64,000 nucleotides of DNA from JAFALK01 sp036500605 (GCA_036500605.1 DASYBU010000034.1:98957-162956), one strand, 5' to 3'; positions 9,701 through 19,346 are shown, counted from the first letter of the stretch. Numbers and translations are program-made. Notes: generated by a model not told the origin, from the sequence alone.

Positions 9701-10137
9701 ACATCCACGACATCCTCAAGAAGCTCCCGCACCGCTACCCGATCCTCCTGGTGGACCGTGTGCTGGAAGTGCTGGAGGACAAGAAGCGCATCCGCGCCAT
9801 CAAGAACGTCTCGATCAACGAGCCCTACTTCGTCGGCCATTTCCCGCACCGCCCCGTCATGCCGGGCGTGCTGATCATTGAAGCGCTGGCTCAAGCCGCG
9901 ACGCTGCTGGCGCTCGAAGCCACCGATTCGGTGCTGGATGAAAACTCGGTCGTCTACTTCGTCGGCATCGACAACGCGCGCTTCAAGCGCCCGGTCGAAC
10001 CCGGCGATCAACTGATCCTCGACGTGACGCTTGAGCGCGCCAAGGCCGGCATCTTCAAGTTCAGCGCCAAGGCCCTGGTCGGCGATCAGGTGGCCACGGA
10101 GGCCGAACTGATCTGCACCATGCGTCGCATTGGTTGA
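9697..10137 (+). CDS. fabZ: 3-hydroxyacyl-[acyl-carrier-protein] dehydratase FabZ
   Basis: A 146-residue hotdog-fold dehydratase of type II fatty acid synthesis that acts on beta-hydroxyacyl-ACP. The hallmarks LPHRYPILLVDRV and FVGHFPHRPVMPGVLIIEALAQA contain the active-site His and Glu. It starts with an ATGA overlap on lpxD. The position between lpxD and lpxA is conserved and reflects competition for the same hydroxyacyl-ACP pool. Confidence 0.97.
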   Translation: MNIHDILKKLPHRYPILLVDRVLEVLEDKKRIRAIKNVSINEPYFVGHFPHRPVMPGVLIIEALAQAATLLALEATDSVLDENSVVYFVGIDNARFKRPVEPGDQLILDVTLERAKAGIFKFSAKALVGDQVATEAELICTMRRIG

Positions 10138-10157
10138 TCTCCAGGAATGATCCCCGG

Positions 10158-10934
10158 ATGATTCACCCCACCGCCATCGTTGACCCGAAGGCCGAGCTCG
10201 ACAGTTCGGTCGAGGTCGGTGCCTACAGCCTGATCGGCCCGCACGTGAAGATCGGCGCCGGCACCAAGGTCGGCCCGCATGTCGTGATCGAGGGCCACAC
10301 CACGATCGGCGAGGGCAACACCTTCTTCCAGTTCAACTCGATCGGCGCGGCCAACCAGGACAAGAAGTACGCCGGCGAGCCGACGACGCTCGTGATCGGT
10401 GACCGCAACACGGTCCGCGAGTTCTGCACGCTCAATATCGGCACGGTGCAGGATCGCGGCGAGACCAGGATCGGCAACGACAACTGGCTCATGGCCTACT
10501 GCCACCTGGCCCACGACGTGGTGCTGGGCAATGAATGCGTGCTGGCCAACGGCGCCACGCTGGCCGGCCATGTGCAGGTCGAAGACTGGGTGACCATCGG
10601 CGGCCTGACCGGCGTGCTGCAGCGCATGCGCATCGGCGCGCACGCGATGGTCGGCTTCCAGGCCCATGTCTCGCAGGACATCCCGCCCTACATGACCGTC
10701 GACGGCAACCCGCTCACGGTCCGCGCCGTCAACCTCGTCGGCCTGAAGCGCCGCGACTTCACGGACGAGCAGATCAGCGTGATCCGCCAGATGCACAAGC
10801 TGCTGTACCGCTCCTCGATGACGCTTGAACAGAGCGTTACCGCCATCGCCGAGTTGCGCGGCAAAGGCGGCGATGCTGACGTCGACGCCATGCTGAACTT
10901 CATTGCCGCGTCCAAGCGCGGGATCGTGCGCTGA
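10158..10934 (+). CDS. lpxA: UDP-N-acetylglucosamine O-acyltransferase
   Basis: A 258-residue cytoplasmic beta-helix acyltransferase for the first step of lipid A synthesis. I chose the ATG at 10158 because the protein then begins with the family-typical MIHPTAIVDPKAEL; the open frame upstream uses a TTG inside fabZ. Hexapeptide repeats occupy about residues 1-190, with the catalytic His region in MAYCHLAHDVVLGNE, and a helical C-terminal domain follows. Confidence 0.95.
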   Translation: MIHPTAIVDPKAELDSSVEVGAYSLIGPHVKIGAGTKVGPHVVIEGHTTIGEGNTFFQFNSIGAANQDKKYAGEPTTLVIGDRNTVREFCTLNIGTVQDRGETRIGNDNWLMAYCHLAHDVVLGNECVLANGATLAGHVQVEDWVTIGGLTGVLQRMRIGAHAMVGFQAHVSQDIPPYMTVDGNPLTVRAVNLVGLKRRDFTDEQISVIRQMHKLLYRSSMTLEQSVTAIAELRGKGGDADVDAMLNFIAASKRGIVR

Positions 10935-11025
10935 TGGACCCGCGGGCTGCCGCGCCGGGCCGCCCCAAGCAAGGCCCGACCCTCTTGGAGGGTCGCTCGC
11001 CGTACCCGGCGGGCGGGGAGCGGAC

Positions 11026-12165
11026 ATGACTGCGCCTCGCTTCGGCATGGTGGCCGGCGAGGCCTCCAGCGATTTGATCGCGAGCCTGATGCTTGCTGGG
11101 CTCAAGCAGCGCTGGCCGGGCCTCACCGCGATGGGCATCGGCGGCCCCAAGCTCAAGGCCGAGGGTTTTGAAGCCTGGTGGCCCAGCAGCAAGCTCTCGA
11201 TCTTTGGCTATGTCGATGCGCTGCTCAACATCCGCGAGCTGCTCTCGATCCGCAAGCAGCTCGGTGACCTGCTGTTGAAGGATCCGCCGAGCGCCTTCAT
11301 CGGCATCGATGCGCCCGATTTCAATTTCGGCCTCGAAACCCGGCTGCGCGCCGCCGGCATCAAGACGATCCACTTCGTCTGCCCGTCGATCTGGGCCTGG
11401 CGGCCCGAGCGCATCGAGAAGATCCGCGCCGCGGCCGACCATGTGCTGTGCCTGTTCCCCTTCGAGCCCGCGCTGCTGCGCAAGCATGACATCGCGGCCA
11501 CCTATGTCGGCCACCCGCTGGCCGACGCGATCCCGCTGCGGGTTTCGCAGGAAGAGGCGCGGCGTGAGTTGCAGTTGCAGGGCGGCCGCGAGGCCCTGAT
11601 CGCGCTGCTGCCGGGCAGCCGCAAGAGCGAGATCCGCTTCATCGCCGAGCCCATGCTGGCCGCCGCCGCGCTGATGCAGAAGCAGCGGCCCGGCCTGCGT
11701 TTCATCCTGCCTGTGGCACCGGGCCTGCATGAGCTGCTCGAGCCGATGGTGGCCCGCTACCCGGGCTTGCATCTGGCGCTGCTGGACGGCCAATCGCATC
11801 GCGCGCTGGCAGCCTGCGATGTGGCGCTGGTCGCCAGCGGCACCGCCACGCTGGAAGCGGCGCTGTTCAAGCGCCCGATGGTGATCGCCTACCGCGTCAG
11901 CCGCCTCAACGCCTGGCGCATGCGCGGTCGCAATCTGCAGCCCTGGGTGGGCCTGCCCAACGTGCTGGCCAACGAATTCCTCGTGCCCGAGCTGATCCAG
12001 GAAAACTGCACCGCTGAGAATCTTGCGCGCGAAGGCCTGGCCTGGCTCGACGATCCCGAGCGCTGCGTGCGCGTGCGCACCCGCTTTGAACAGCAACACC
12101 AGATGCTTCGCTGCAATACCGCGCAAGCTGCCGCCGATGCGATCGCGCAAGTCCTCAGTGCCTGA
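11026..12165 (+). CDS. lpxB: Lipid-A-disaccharide synthase
   Basis: A 379-residue peripheral membrane glycosyltransferase (GT19) that joins UDP-diacylglucosamine and lipid X. The ATG at 11026 gives the family N-terminus FGMVAGEASSDLI. Other conserved parts are PDFNFGLE, FVCPSIWAWRPERI, the LLPGSRKSEI nucleotide-binding segment and GTATLEAAL. The 90 bases after lpxA are an untranslated GC-rich spacer. The 3' end overlaps rnhB by eight bases. Confidence 0.96.
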   Translation: MTAPRFGMVAGEASSDLIASLMLAGLKQRWPGLTAMGIGGPKLKAEGFEAWWPSSKLSIFGYVDALLNIRELLSIRKQLGDLLLKDPPSAFIGIDAPDFNFGLETRLRAAGIKTIHFVCPSIWAWRPERIEKIRAAADHVLCLFPFEPALLRKHDIAATYVGHPLADAIPLRVSQEEARRELQLQGGREALIALLPGSRKSEIRFIAEPMLAAAALMQKQRPGLRFILPVAPGLHELLEPMVARYPGLHLALLDGQSHRALAACDVALVASGTATLEAALFKRPMVIAYRVSRLNAWRMRGRNLQPWVGLPNVLANEFLVPELIQENCTAENLAREGLAWLDDPERCVRVRTRFEQQHQMLRCNTAQAAADAIAQVLSA

Positions 12166-12754
12166 GCAACTGGGCCTGTCCTGGTTCGCGCCCGGCCTGA
12201 TGGCCGGCGTGGATGAAGCCGGCCGCGGCCCGCTGGCCGGCCCGGTGGTGGCGGCTGCCGTGATCCTCGACGACGAGCAACCGATCCGGGGCCTCGCCGA
12301 CTCCAAGATCCTGAGCGAGAAGCGCCGCGAAGCGCTGTTCGACGAGATCCGCGCCAAGGCCCTGTGCTGCTGCGTGGCCGAGGCCAGCGTCGAGGAGATC
12401 GACCGCATCAACATCCTGCAGGCGACGATGCTGGCGATGCGCCGCGCGGTCGAGGGCCTGCGGCTGCTGCCGGCGAAGGTGCTGGTTGACGGCAACCGCC
12501 TGCCGGTGCTGCGCGTGCCGGCCGAGGCCATCATCAAGGGCGACGCGCTGGTGGCCGCGATCTCGGCGGCCAGCATCCTCGCCAAGGTCACGCGTGATCG
12601 CCAATGCCTGGTGATGCATGAGATGCACCCGCAATACGGCTTTGCTTCGCACAAGGGCTACGGCACCGTGGAACATCTGGCTGCTCTGCGTGAACATGGC
12701 GCCTCGCCTTGGCATCGCACCAGTTTTGCGCCGGTGCGCGAGGTCATGAGATGA
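12158..12754 (+). CDS. rnhB: Ribonuclease HII
   Basis: A 198-residue endonuclease that removes ribonucleotides from DNA duplexes. The GTG at 12158 gives a normal length; the frame extends further upstream only as an overlap of lpxB. Catalytic acidic residues are visible in AGVDEAGRGPLAGPV (Asp-Glu pair) and in the later KGDALVAAISAASILAKVTRD. It is the usual last member of the lpx cluster and shares ATGA with the next gene. Confidence 0.95.
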   Translation: MPEQLGLSWFAPGLMAGVDEAGRGPLAGPVVAAAVILDDEQPIRGLADSKILSEKRREALFDEIRAKALCCCVAEASVEEIDRINILQATMLAMRRAVEGLRLLPAKVLVDGNRLPVLRVPAEAIIKGDALVAAISAASILAKVTRDRQCLVMHEMHPQYGFASHKGYGTVEHLAALREHGASPWHRTSFAPVREVMR

Positions 12755-13521
12755 CTCAGGTGCTGCACATCACCTCGCGTGATAACCCCGCGCTTCAGCG
12801 CATCCGCAAGCTCAGCCAGGACGCCAACGCCTATCGCAAGATCGGCAGCATCTGGCTGGAGGGTGATCACCTCGCTCGTGCGGCCCGGCAACGCGGCCAT
12901 GCGATCACGCTGGCCGTGGTCACGGAAACCGCGTACGCCGAGCCGGAGATGCGCGCGCTGGCCGATGCCGCGCCGAAGGTACTGGTCGTACCGGGCGAGT
13001 TGTTCAAGGGCCTGAGCGGGCTGGAATCACCGGCGCAGATCGGCTTCGAGGTGCCGCACGATGCCGCGCGCGCGATCACCGCGGGGCTCGATTCGGTCGT
13101 ACTCGATCGGCTTCAAGATGCGGGCAACGTCGGCACGATTCTGCGCAGCGCCGCCGCTTTCGGCTTCAAGCAGATCCTGGCGATCAAGGGCACAGCGGCG
13201 CTGTGGAGCCCGAAGGTGCTGCGCGCCGGCATGGGCGCTCACTTCGGCCTGCGGCTGATCGAAGGCCTCGCGCCCGCTGATCTGGAGGCCTTGCAAGTGC
13301 CGCTCGTGGCCACGAGCTCCTATGCGCCTGACGCGCTCAATCAACTGACCTTGCCCCAGCCCTGCGCCTGGGTGATGGGCCACGAAGGGCAGGGCGTTTC
13401 GGCCGAACTGATGGCCCGCTGCGCGCAGACTGTCTGCATTCCGCAGCCGGGTGGGGAAGAATCGCTGAATGTCGGTGCGGCCGCCGCGATATGTCTTTAC
13501 GAAAGTGCTCGCCAGCGCTGA
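12751..13521 (+). CDS. TrmH/SpoU-family RNA 2'-O-methyltransferase
   Basis: A 256-residue SPOUT-class methyltransferase that transfers a methyl group from S-adenosylmethionine to ribose in rRNA or tRNA. Three SPOUT motifs are present: LQDAGNVGTILRSAAAFG, MGHEGQGVS and IPQPGGEESLNVGAAAAI (knot). An N-terminal substrate-binding domain of about 100 residues resembles RlmB-type enzymes. The start ATG overlaps the rnhB stop. The exact RNA target cannot be read from sequence. Confidence 0.9.
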   Translation: MTQVLHITSRDNPALQRIRKLSQDANAYRKIGSIWLEGDHLARAARQRGHAITLAVVTETAYAEPEMRALADAAPKVLVVPGELFKGLSGLESPAQIGFEVPHDAARAITAGLDSVVLDRLQDAGNVGTILRSAAAFGFKQILAIKGTAALWSPKVLRAGMGAHFGLRLIEGLAPADLEALQVPLVATSSYAPDALNQLTLPQPCAWVMGHEGQGVSAELMARCAQTVCIPQPGGEESLNVGAAAAICLYESARQR

Positions 13522-13575
13522 AATCCACGCCTGCAATCGACGTTTCACCGTCGAGACCTCTACAAAGGAAGCCTG

Positions 13576-14616
13576 ATGATTTCCAGATTGCGTGGTTTGG
13601 CCTGCGTGGCGTGCTTGATCGTTGGTGGCGCGGCAGAGTCCGCTCAGCCGGCGGAGTACGCAGTGCAGCAGCGTTTCAGCCTGGGCGGTGAGGGCGGCTG
13701 GGACTATCTGCAATACGACCCCAAGACCGCGCGCCTGTTCATCGCGCGCGGCACGCATGTGCAGGTGGTCAACCCCAAGACCGGCGAACTGATCGGCGAT
13801 ATACCCGACACGCCCGGCGTGCATGGCGTGGCCATCGCCGCCGGCATGGACAAGGCCTACGCCAGCAATGGCCGCGACAACTCGATCACCGTGTTCGCGC
13901 CCTCCAGCCTCAAAACGCTCGCGAAGATCGACACACCGCTCGGTCTGAACCCTGATTTCATCGCCTTCGATGCCCTGACCCGGCGCGTGTTCGCCTTCAA
14001 CGGCAAGTCGAGCAACGCCAGCGTGATCGACGCCCGCACCGATCGCCTGCTGCAGACGATCGCGCTGGCCGGCAAGCCCGAGGCGGCCGTGTCCGACGGG
14101 CTCGGCGCGATGTTCGTCAACATCGAGGATGCGAACAGCCTGCAGCGCATCAATGTGCGCTCGGGCAAGGTCAGTGCCACCTGGAAGCTGGACGGCTGCG
14201 AGGAGCCGGCCGGCCTGGCGATCGACGCCGCCAAGCGCCGCCTCTTCGTGGGCTGCCACAACAAGGCGATGCTCGTGGTGGATGCGGACAGCGGCAAGGT
14301 GCTCGCCACCTTGCCGATTGGCGAGGGCGTGGATGCGACGGCCTTCGACGTCGAGAAGCGTCTGGCCTTCAGCTCGCAAGGTGATGGCACTTTGAGCCTG
14401 GTCCACGAGGACAGCCCCCAGAAGTTCACGCTGCAGCAAACCGTCGAGACGCAGCGCGGCGCACGCACGCTGGCGCTCAACCCCTTGACGCACCAGGTCT
14501 ACCTCGTCACGGCCGAGTTTGACGAGCTTCGCCCCGCGCCCGGCGAGAAGCGCGGCAAGCGCTTGATGAAGCCTGGCAGCTTCACGCTGCTCGTCGTGGG
14601 TGAGCCCAAAAAGTAG
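13576..14616 (+). CDS. Secreted YncE-like beta-propeller protein
   Basis: A 346-residue exported protein. A signal peptide covers about residues 1-26, and the mature part consists of repeated blades of the YVTN/YncE type (for example VQVVNPKTGELIGDIPDTPG and NASVIDARTDRLLQTIALAG). Such seven-bladed proteins bind DNA or partner proteins in the periplasm; the role here is unknown. The start follows AAGGAAG. It stands alone, 54 bases after the methyltransferase gene. Confidence 0.75.
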   Translation: MISRLRGLACVACLIVGGAAESAQPAEYAVQQRFSLGGEGGWDYLQYDPKTARLFIARGTHVQVVNPKTGELIGDIPDTPGVHGVAIAAGMDKAYASNGRDNSITVFAPSSLKTLAKIDTPLGLNPDFIAFDALTRRVFAFNGKSSNASVIDARTDRLLQTIALAGKPEAAVSDGLGAMFVNIEDANSLQRINVRSGKVSATWKLDGCEEPAGLAIDAAKRRLFVGCHNKAMLVVDADSGKVLATLPIGEGVDATAFDVEKRLAFSSQGDGTLSLVHEDSPQKFTLQQTVETQRGARTLALNPLTHQVYLVTAEFDELRPAPGEKRGKRLMKPGSFTLLVVGEPKK

Positions 14617-14855
14617 GCGCAGGAAATCCGCGCCGGAAAGCCTCTTGAAAGCCCGCTGAAGGCCAGCCCGAAAGGCTCGGCCTGAAGCGTCGTTTCTTGA
14701 GTGGAAAGCCCGGCCCTTATCCCCTTCAGATGCGGGTTTCGCCCCGCGTCGCATGAGCCTAGATTCGGGTCATGGGTCAGTGGATCCAGATCGTTAGGTT
14801 TTCGGCGCGAACCAGCACACAAAAAGGGGCGCCGGCGGGTTGACTGGAGGTCACC

Positions 14856-15074
14856 ATGACGGGCGTATTTCAATCCCTCGATGCCGCGCGGCATGAGCAA
14901 CACGATGGCACGGCTGCCTGTGGCGGCTGGGTGGAATCGAGCTTCGACCTGCACCGCGGCATGGAGGTGACCGAGGACGTCGGCTTTGACGAATTCGAGC
15001 GCCTGCGCGAACTGGGGCCCACGCCGCAAGCGCCCATCAACCCGTGGACAGAGCCATCACGCCGCCGGCGATAA
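14856..15074 (+). CDS. Small hypothetical protein (72 aa)
   Basis: A 72-residue ORF beginning at ATG with a strong GGAGGT ribosome site at good spacing. The middle is acidic (SSFDLHRGMEVTEDVGFDEFERL) and no family is recognised. Its last 38 bases overlap the convergent transporter gene. The ribosome site and the sensible composition, unlike nearby shadow frames, argue that it is translated. The 239 bases upstream hold no other ORF that I can support. Confidence 0.45.
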   Translation: MTGVFQSLDAARHEQHDGTAACGGWVESSFDLHRGMEVTEDVGFDEFERLRELGPTPQAPINPWTEPSRRRR

Positions 15075-15906
15075 ACGCGGCGCCGAGCAGGCGCCAATGC
15101 CGCTCGCCCTCCTTGAGCAACTGGCCGCCGAGCAGCGCGGCCACCAGCATCGACAACTCCCGCATCGGCGCCACGCGCGAGATCGGCGCCAGCGTCATCG
15201 CGTAGAGCACCAGCACATAGGCCGCCGGGCTGAACACCGCCATCATCAGCAGATAGGGCCATTGCCGGCGCAGCGCCGGCATGAAGCCCGCACGATCACG
15301 CAGCACGGCCGGCAGCATGAAGGGCACGCGCAGCACATTGCCCATCCAGTCGATCACCAGCGGCGAGACCAGCAGCATCTTGACGGCGTAACCATCCACG
15401 AGCGTGTAGCCGGCGATCATCAGGCCGGTCAGCGCACCCCAGGCGATGCCGACATTGCGGCGCGGATCAGCGCCGCCGCGCCACAGGCTCGGCCCCGCCG
15501 CGATCAGGAAGATGCCGCTGACGATGGCCGTTAGCCCTGCCACGCCGGTCAGCCCCAGATGCTCGCCAAACAGCAGCGTGGCCGCGACGCTCGAGACCAG
15601 CGGGCCGCTGCCGCGCGCCACCGGATAGACCACATTCAGATCTGCCGCGCGATAGCCGGCCAGCAGCGCATTGAAGTAGACGAGGTGCAGGATCGCGCTC
15701 GCCATCGCGCAGGCCCACGCCGCGGCGGGCCAATGCGGAACCTGGTTCCAGCCGAAGTAGAAGGCGGCCGGCGCCCACAGCAACGCCACGCCGGCGGCGC
15801 TCGCGAGCACGAAGTGATGGTCGGCCCGGGCCTTCTTGGCGCCGAGATTCCAGGCCGCATGCAGCACCGCCGCCAGCAGCACCAGCCCGATCGCGAGCGG
15901 GCTCAA
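15037..15906 (-). CDS. EamA/DMT-family membrane transporter
   Basis: A 289-residue inner-membrane protein with about ten predicted helices arranged as two EamA repeats (about residues 5-140 and 150-285), for example AIGLVLLAAVLHAAWN and the repeat-2 PISRVAPMRELSMLVAALLGG. The family exports amino acids or small metabolites; no substrate can be assigned. The start overlaps the ppsR stop by four bases, so it is probably co-transcribed with ppsR. Confidence 0.85.
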   Translation of the reverse strand: MSPLAIGLVLLAAVLHAAWNLGAKKARADHHFVLASAAGVALLWAPAAFYFGWNQVPHWPAAAWACAMASAILHLVYFNALLAGYRAADLNVVYPVARGSGPLVSSVAATLLFGEHLGLTGVAGLTAIVSGIFLIAAGPSLWRGGADPRRNVGIAWGALTGLMIAGYTLVDGYAVKMLLVSPLVIDWMGNVLRVPFMLPAVLRDRAGFMPALRRQWPYLLMMAVFSPAAYVLVLYAMTLAPISRVAPMRELSMLVAALLGGQLLKEGERHWRLLGAAFIAGGVMALSTG

Positions 15907-16724
15907 TAGATCAGCCGGTCGGGGCGGATGTCACGCAGGATGGTGGTGGCGATCTCCTCGATCGACTTGTGCGTGGACGAGAGCCAGGCAATGCCCTCGC
16001 GCTTCATCATCTTCTCGGCCTCGTTGACCTCGTAGCGGCAGTTCAGCAGGTCCGCGTATTTGCTGCCGGGGCGGCGCTCGTTGCGGATCTGGTGCAGGCG
16101 CTCGGGATCGATGGTCAGGCCGAAGCATTTGCGCTTGTGCGGCAGCAAGGCCGGCGGCATCTTGCCGCGCTCGAAGTCCTCGGGGATCAGCGGGCAGTTG
16201 GCGGCCTTCACGCCGTGCTGCATCGCCAGGTAGAGCGAGGTGGGCGTCTTGCCCGAGCGCGAGACGCCGAGCAGGATCACGTCGGCAATGTCGAGGTTGC
16301 GCGAAGACTGGCCGTCGTCATGCGCGAGCGAGAAATTGATCGCCTCGATGCGGTCGTGGTATTCCTGGCTCTTGGCGATATCCGAGAAGCGGCCCACGCG
16401 GTGGTTGGAGGTCATCGCGAGCTCTTCTTCGAGCGGCTCGATGAAGGTGCCGAACATGTCGAGCATGAAGCCCCGGCAATGCTCGCGCACGACGGCCAGC
16501 ACCTCGCGGTTGACCAGGGTGGCGAAGACCAGCGGGCGCTTGGCCTCGCGCGCGCAGGTCTCGTTGATCTCGGCGACCACCTCAAGCGCCTTTTCGGCCG
16601 TGTCGATGAAAGGCCTGCGAACGTGCAGGGGTTTGATCGGGAACTGGTTCAGGATCGAGTTACCGAAGGTTTCGGCGGTGATCCCGGTGCCGTCAGAGAC
16701 GAAGTAGACGATGCGATCTGACAT
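15903..16724 (-). CDS. ppsR: PEP synthase regulatory protein (kinase/pyrophosphorylase)
   Basis: A 273-residue bifunctional protein of the DUF299 family that inactivates PEP synthase by ADP-dependent threonine phosphorylation and reactivates it by Pi-dependent dephosphorylation. It begins VYFVSDGTGITAETFGNSIL and contains the P-loop-like GVSRSGKTPTSLYLA (about residues 153-167). It is divergent from its target ppsA across a 160-base gap, the normal arrangement in betaproteobacteria. Confidence 0.95.
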   Translation of the reverse strand: MSDRIVYFVSDGTGITAETFGNSILNQFPIKPLHVRRPFIDTAEKALEVVAEINETCAREAKRPLVFATLVNREVLAVVREHCRGFMLDMFGTFIEPLEEELAMTSNHRVGRFSDIAKSQEYHDRIEAINFSLAHDDGQSSRNLDIADVILLGVSRSGKTPTSLYLAMQHGVKAANCPLIPEDFERGKMPPALLPHKRKCFGLTIDPERLHQIRNERRPGSKYADLLNCRYEVNEAEKMMKREGIAWLSSTHKSIEEIATTILRDIRPDRLIY

Positions 16725-16884
16725 GACATGAAACTCCTGCGGGTTTTTCCGAGCTTACCCGTAGAATCGCCGCCAACTCATCCAGACGCCTCATGCACGC
16801 CGCTCTCCTCCCACAAGAATCCAGAAATGGGGAGTTGCTGCGCGTCCTGGAAACACCGGTTTCACAACATCACGGAGTTTCCCC

Positions 16885-19284
16885 ATGTCTGCACGTTTTG
16901 AGCCGACCGCCCTGGTCGTGCCGTTTGAACATCTGAGAATGACCGACGTCGAGGCGGTTGGCGGCAAGAACGCCAGCCTCGGCGAGATGATCTCGCAGCT
17001 GGCCGCCTCGGGTGTGCGTGTGCCCGGCGGCTTCGCCACCACGGCCCACGCCTTCCGGGAGTTCCTCAAGCATGAGGGCCTCGACAAGCGCATCCAGGAT
17101 CGCCTGGCCACACTCGATACCGACGACGTGAAAGCCCTGGCCGAAGCCGGCGCGGAGATCCGCGGCTGGCTCGAGGCGCAGCCTTTCCCGGCCGCGCTCG
17201 AAGCGGCGGTGCGCGAATCCTTTGCGCAGCTGACCGCAGGCAACCCTGACGCTTCGTTCGCCGTGCGTTCTTCCGCGACCGCGGAAGACCTGCCCGATGC
17301 TTCGTTCGCGGGCCAGCAGGAGACCTTCCTGAACGTGGTCGGCATCGAGGACGTGCTGCACAAGATGCGCGAAGTCTTCGCCTCGCTCTACAACGACCGC
17401 GCCATCAGCTACCGCGTGCACAAGGGCTTTGCCCATGCCGATGTGGCGCTGTCGGCCGGCGTGCAGCGCATGGTGCGCTCCGACCTCGGCTCGGCCGGCG
17501 TGATGTTCACGATCGACACCGAGAGCGGCTTCAAGGACGTGGTCTTCATCACCTCCAGCTACGGTCTCGGCGAGACGGTGGTGCAGGGCGCCGTCAACCC
17601 TGACGAGTTCTACGTTCACAAGCCCGCATTGAGGGCCGGCAAGTCGGCCGTCATCCGCCGCAACCTCGGCTCCAAGCTGATCCGCATGGAGTTTGCCAGC
17701 GCCGAAGAGAAGGCCGCTAACGGCAAGCTCGTGCGCACGGTCGACACCGTGCCCGAAGCGCGCAACCGCTACTCGCTGAACGACACCGAGATCGTCGAAC
17801 TGGCGCGTTATGCGCTGATCATCGAAGAGCACTACCAGCGCCCGATGGACATCGAGTGGGGCCGTGACGGCGTCGATGGTCAGATCTACATCCTGCAGGC
17901 GCGCCCGGAGACGGTGAAGAGCCAGGCCGAGGGCCAGGTCGAGCTCAGCTACAAGCTCAAGGGCCAGAGCACGGTTCTCGTCGAAGGCCGCGCGATCGGC
18001 CAGAAGATCGGCACCGGTCCGGTCCGCATCGTGCACAGCATCGCCGAGATGGAGCGTGTGCAACCCGGCGACGTGCTGGTGGCCGACATGACCGACCCGA
18101 ACTGGGAGCCGGTGATGAAGCGCGCTGCCGCCATCGTCACCAACCGAGGCGGCCGCACCTGCCACGCGGCCATCATTGCGCGTGAGCTCGGCATCCCGGC
18201 CGTGGTCGGCTGCGGTGATGCCACCGAACTGCTCAAGGACGGCCAACTCGTCACCGTGGTCTGCTCCGAAGGCGACACCGGCTACATCTACGACGGCCTG
18301 CTTGAAACCGAAATCAGCGAAGTGCACCGCGGCGAGCTGCCGTATTGCCCGGTCAAGATCTCGATGAACGTGGGCAACCCGCAACTGGCCTTCACCTTCG
18401 CGCAGATGCCTTCGGCAGGCGTGGGCCTGGCGCGGCTCGAGTTCATCATCAACAACAATATCGGCGTCCACCCGAAGGCGATCCTCGACTATCCGAACAT
18501 CGATGCCGACCTGAAGAAGGCCGTCGAATCGGTGGCGCGTGGTCACGCCTCGCCGCGCGCCTTCTACGTGGACAAGCTGGTCGAAGGCATCGCGACGATT
18601 GCCGCCGCCTTCTTCCCGCGCCCGGTGATCGTGCGTCTGTCGGACTTCAAGAGCAATGAGTACCGCAAGCTGATCGGCGGTTCGCGCTACGAGCCCGATG
18701 AAGAGAACCCGATGCTCGGCTTCCGCGGCGCCTCGCGCTACATCAGCGGCGAGTTCCAGGATGCCTTCGCGATGGAGTGCGAAGCGCTCAAGCGCGTGCG
18801 CAAGGACATGGGCCTCGACAACGTCGAGATCATGGTGCCCTTCGTGCGCACCGTGCGCCAGGCGCAGCGCGTGCTGGAGATGCTGGCCGAGCGCGGCCTC
18901 AAGCGCGGCAGCGATGGCCTGCGCGTGATCATGATGTGCGAAGTGCCTTCCAACGCCATTCTGGCCGATCAGTTCCTTGAACACTTCGATGGCATGTCGA
19001 TCGGCTCTAACGACCTGACTCAGCTGACCCTGGGCCTCGATCGCGATTCAGGCCTGGAGCAACTGGCCGGTGACTTCGATGAACGCGATCCGGCCGTCAA
19101 GGCCATGATCTCGCGCGCCATCAACGCCTGCCGCGCCACCGGCAAGTACGTCGGCATCTGCGGCCAGGGCCCCAGTGACCATCCGGACTTTGCCGACTGG
19201 CTGGTGGCAGAGGGCATTGGATCCATCTCGCTGAATCCTGACTCCGTGATCGAAACCTGGCAGCGCATCGCCTCGCGCAAGTAA
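16885..19284 (+). CDS. ppsA: Phosphoenolpyruvate synthase
   Basis: A 799-residue gluconeogenic enzyme (pyruvate + ATP + H2O to PEP + AMP + Pi). The N-terminal ATP-grasp domain (about 15-350) contains VRSSATAEDLPDASFAGQQE. The central phosphohistidine domain has GGRTCHAAIIARELGIPAVVG (about 418-438), and the C-terminal PEP-binding barrel has GICGQGPSDHP. The regulatory Thr target of PpsR lies beside the catalytic His. Length is normal. PEP synthesis would suit growth on acids or C2 compounds such as oxalate; that link is inference. Confidence 0.97.
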   Translation: MSARFEPTALVVPFEHLRMTDVEAVGGKNASLGEMISQLAASGVRVPGGFATTAHAFREFLKHEGLDKRIQDRLATLDTDDVKALAEAGAEIRGWLEAQPFPAALEAAVRESFAQLTAGNPDASFAVRSSATAEDLPDASFAGQQETFLNVVGIEDVLHKMREVFASLYNDRAISYRVHKGFAHADVALSAGVQRMVRSDLGSAGVMFTIDTESGFKDVVFITSSYGLGETVVQGAVNPDEFYVHKPALRAGKSAVIRRNLGSKLIRMEFASAEEKAANGKLVRTVDTVPEARNRYSLNDTEIVELARYALIIEEHYQRPMDIEWGRDGVDGQIYILQARPETVKSQAEGQVELSYKLKGQSTVLVEGRAIGQKIGTGPVRIVHSIAEMERVQPGDVLVADMTDPNWEPVMKRAAAIVTNRGGRTCHAAIIARELGIPAVVGCGDATELLKDGQLVTVVCSEGDTGYIYDGLLETEISEVHRGELPYCPVKISMNVGNPQLAFTFAQMPSAGVGLARLEFIINNNIGVHPKAILDYPNIDADLKKAVESVARGHASPRAFYVDKLVEGIATIAAAFFPRPVIVRLSDFKSNEYRKLIGGSRYEPDEENPMLGFRGASRYISGEFQDAFAMECEALKRVRKDMGLDNVEIMVPFVRTVRQAQRVLEMLAERGLKRGSDGLRVIMMCEVPSNAILADQFLEHFDGMSIGSNDLTQLTLGLDRDSGLEQLAGDFDERDPAVKAMISRAINACRATGKYVGICGQGPSDHPDFADWLVAEGIGSISLNPDSVIETWQRIASRK

Positions 19285-19307
19285 TCAGGTCTTCCGATAG
19301 GCACGGC

Positions 19308-19346
19308 GCACGGCCGCATCAGGGATGATGCGGCCGTGCCTTCTTT
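19308..19346 (+). terminator. ppsA terminator overlapping the next start codon
   Basis: A 13-bp perfect stem (gcacggccgcatc at 19308-19320 with gatgcggccgtgc at 19327-19339) is followed by cttcttttg. The GTG assigned as start of the symporter (19336) lies inside the 3' arm of the stem. It is a convincing terminator for ppsA. Confidence 0.75.

Noticed and set aside
16870..18984. A 704-codon minus-strand ORF opposite ppsA
   Set aside because: Antisense shadow of a conserved enzyme, with no start support and no recognisable domain.
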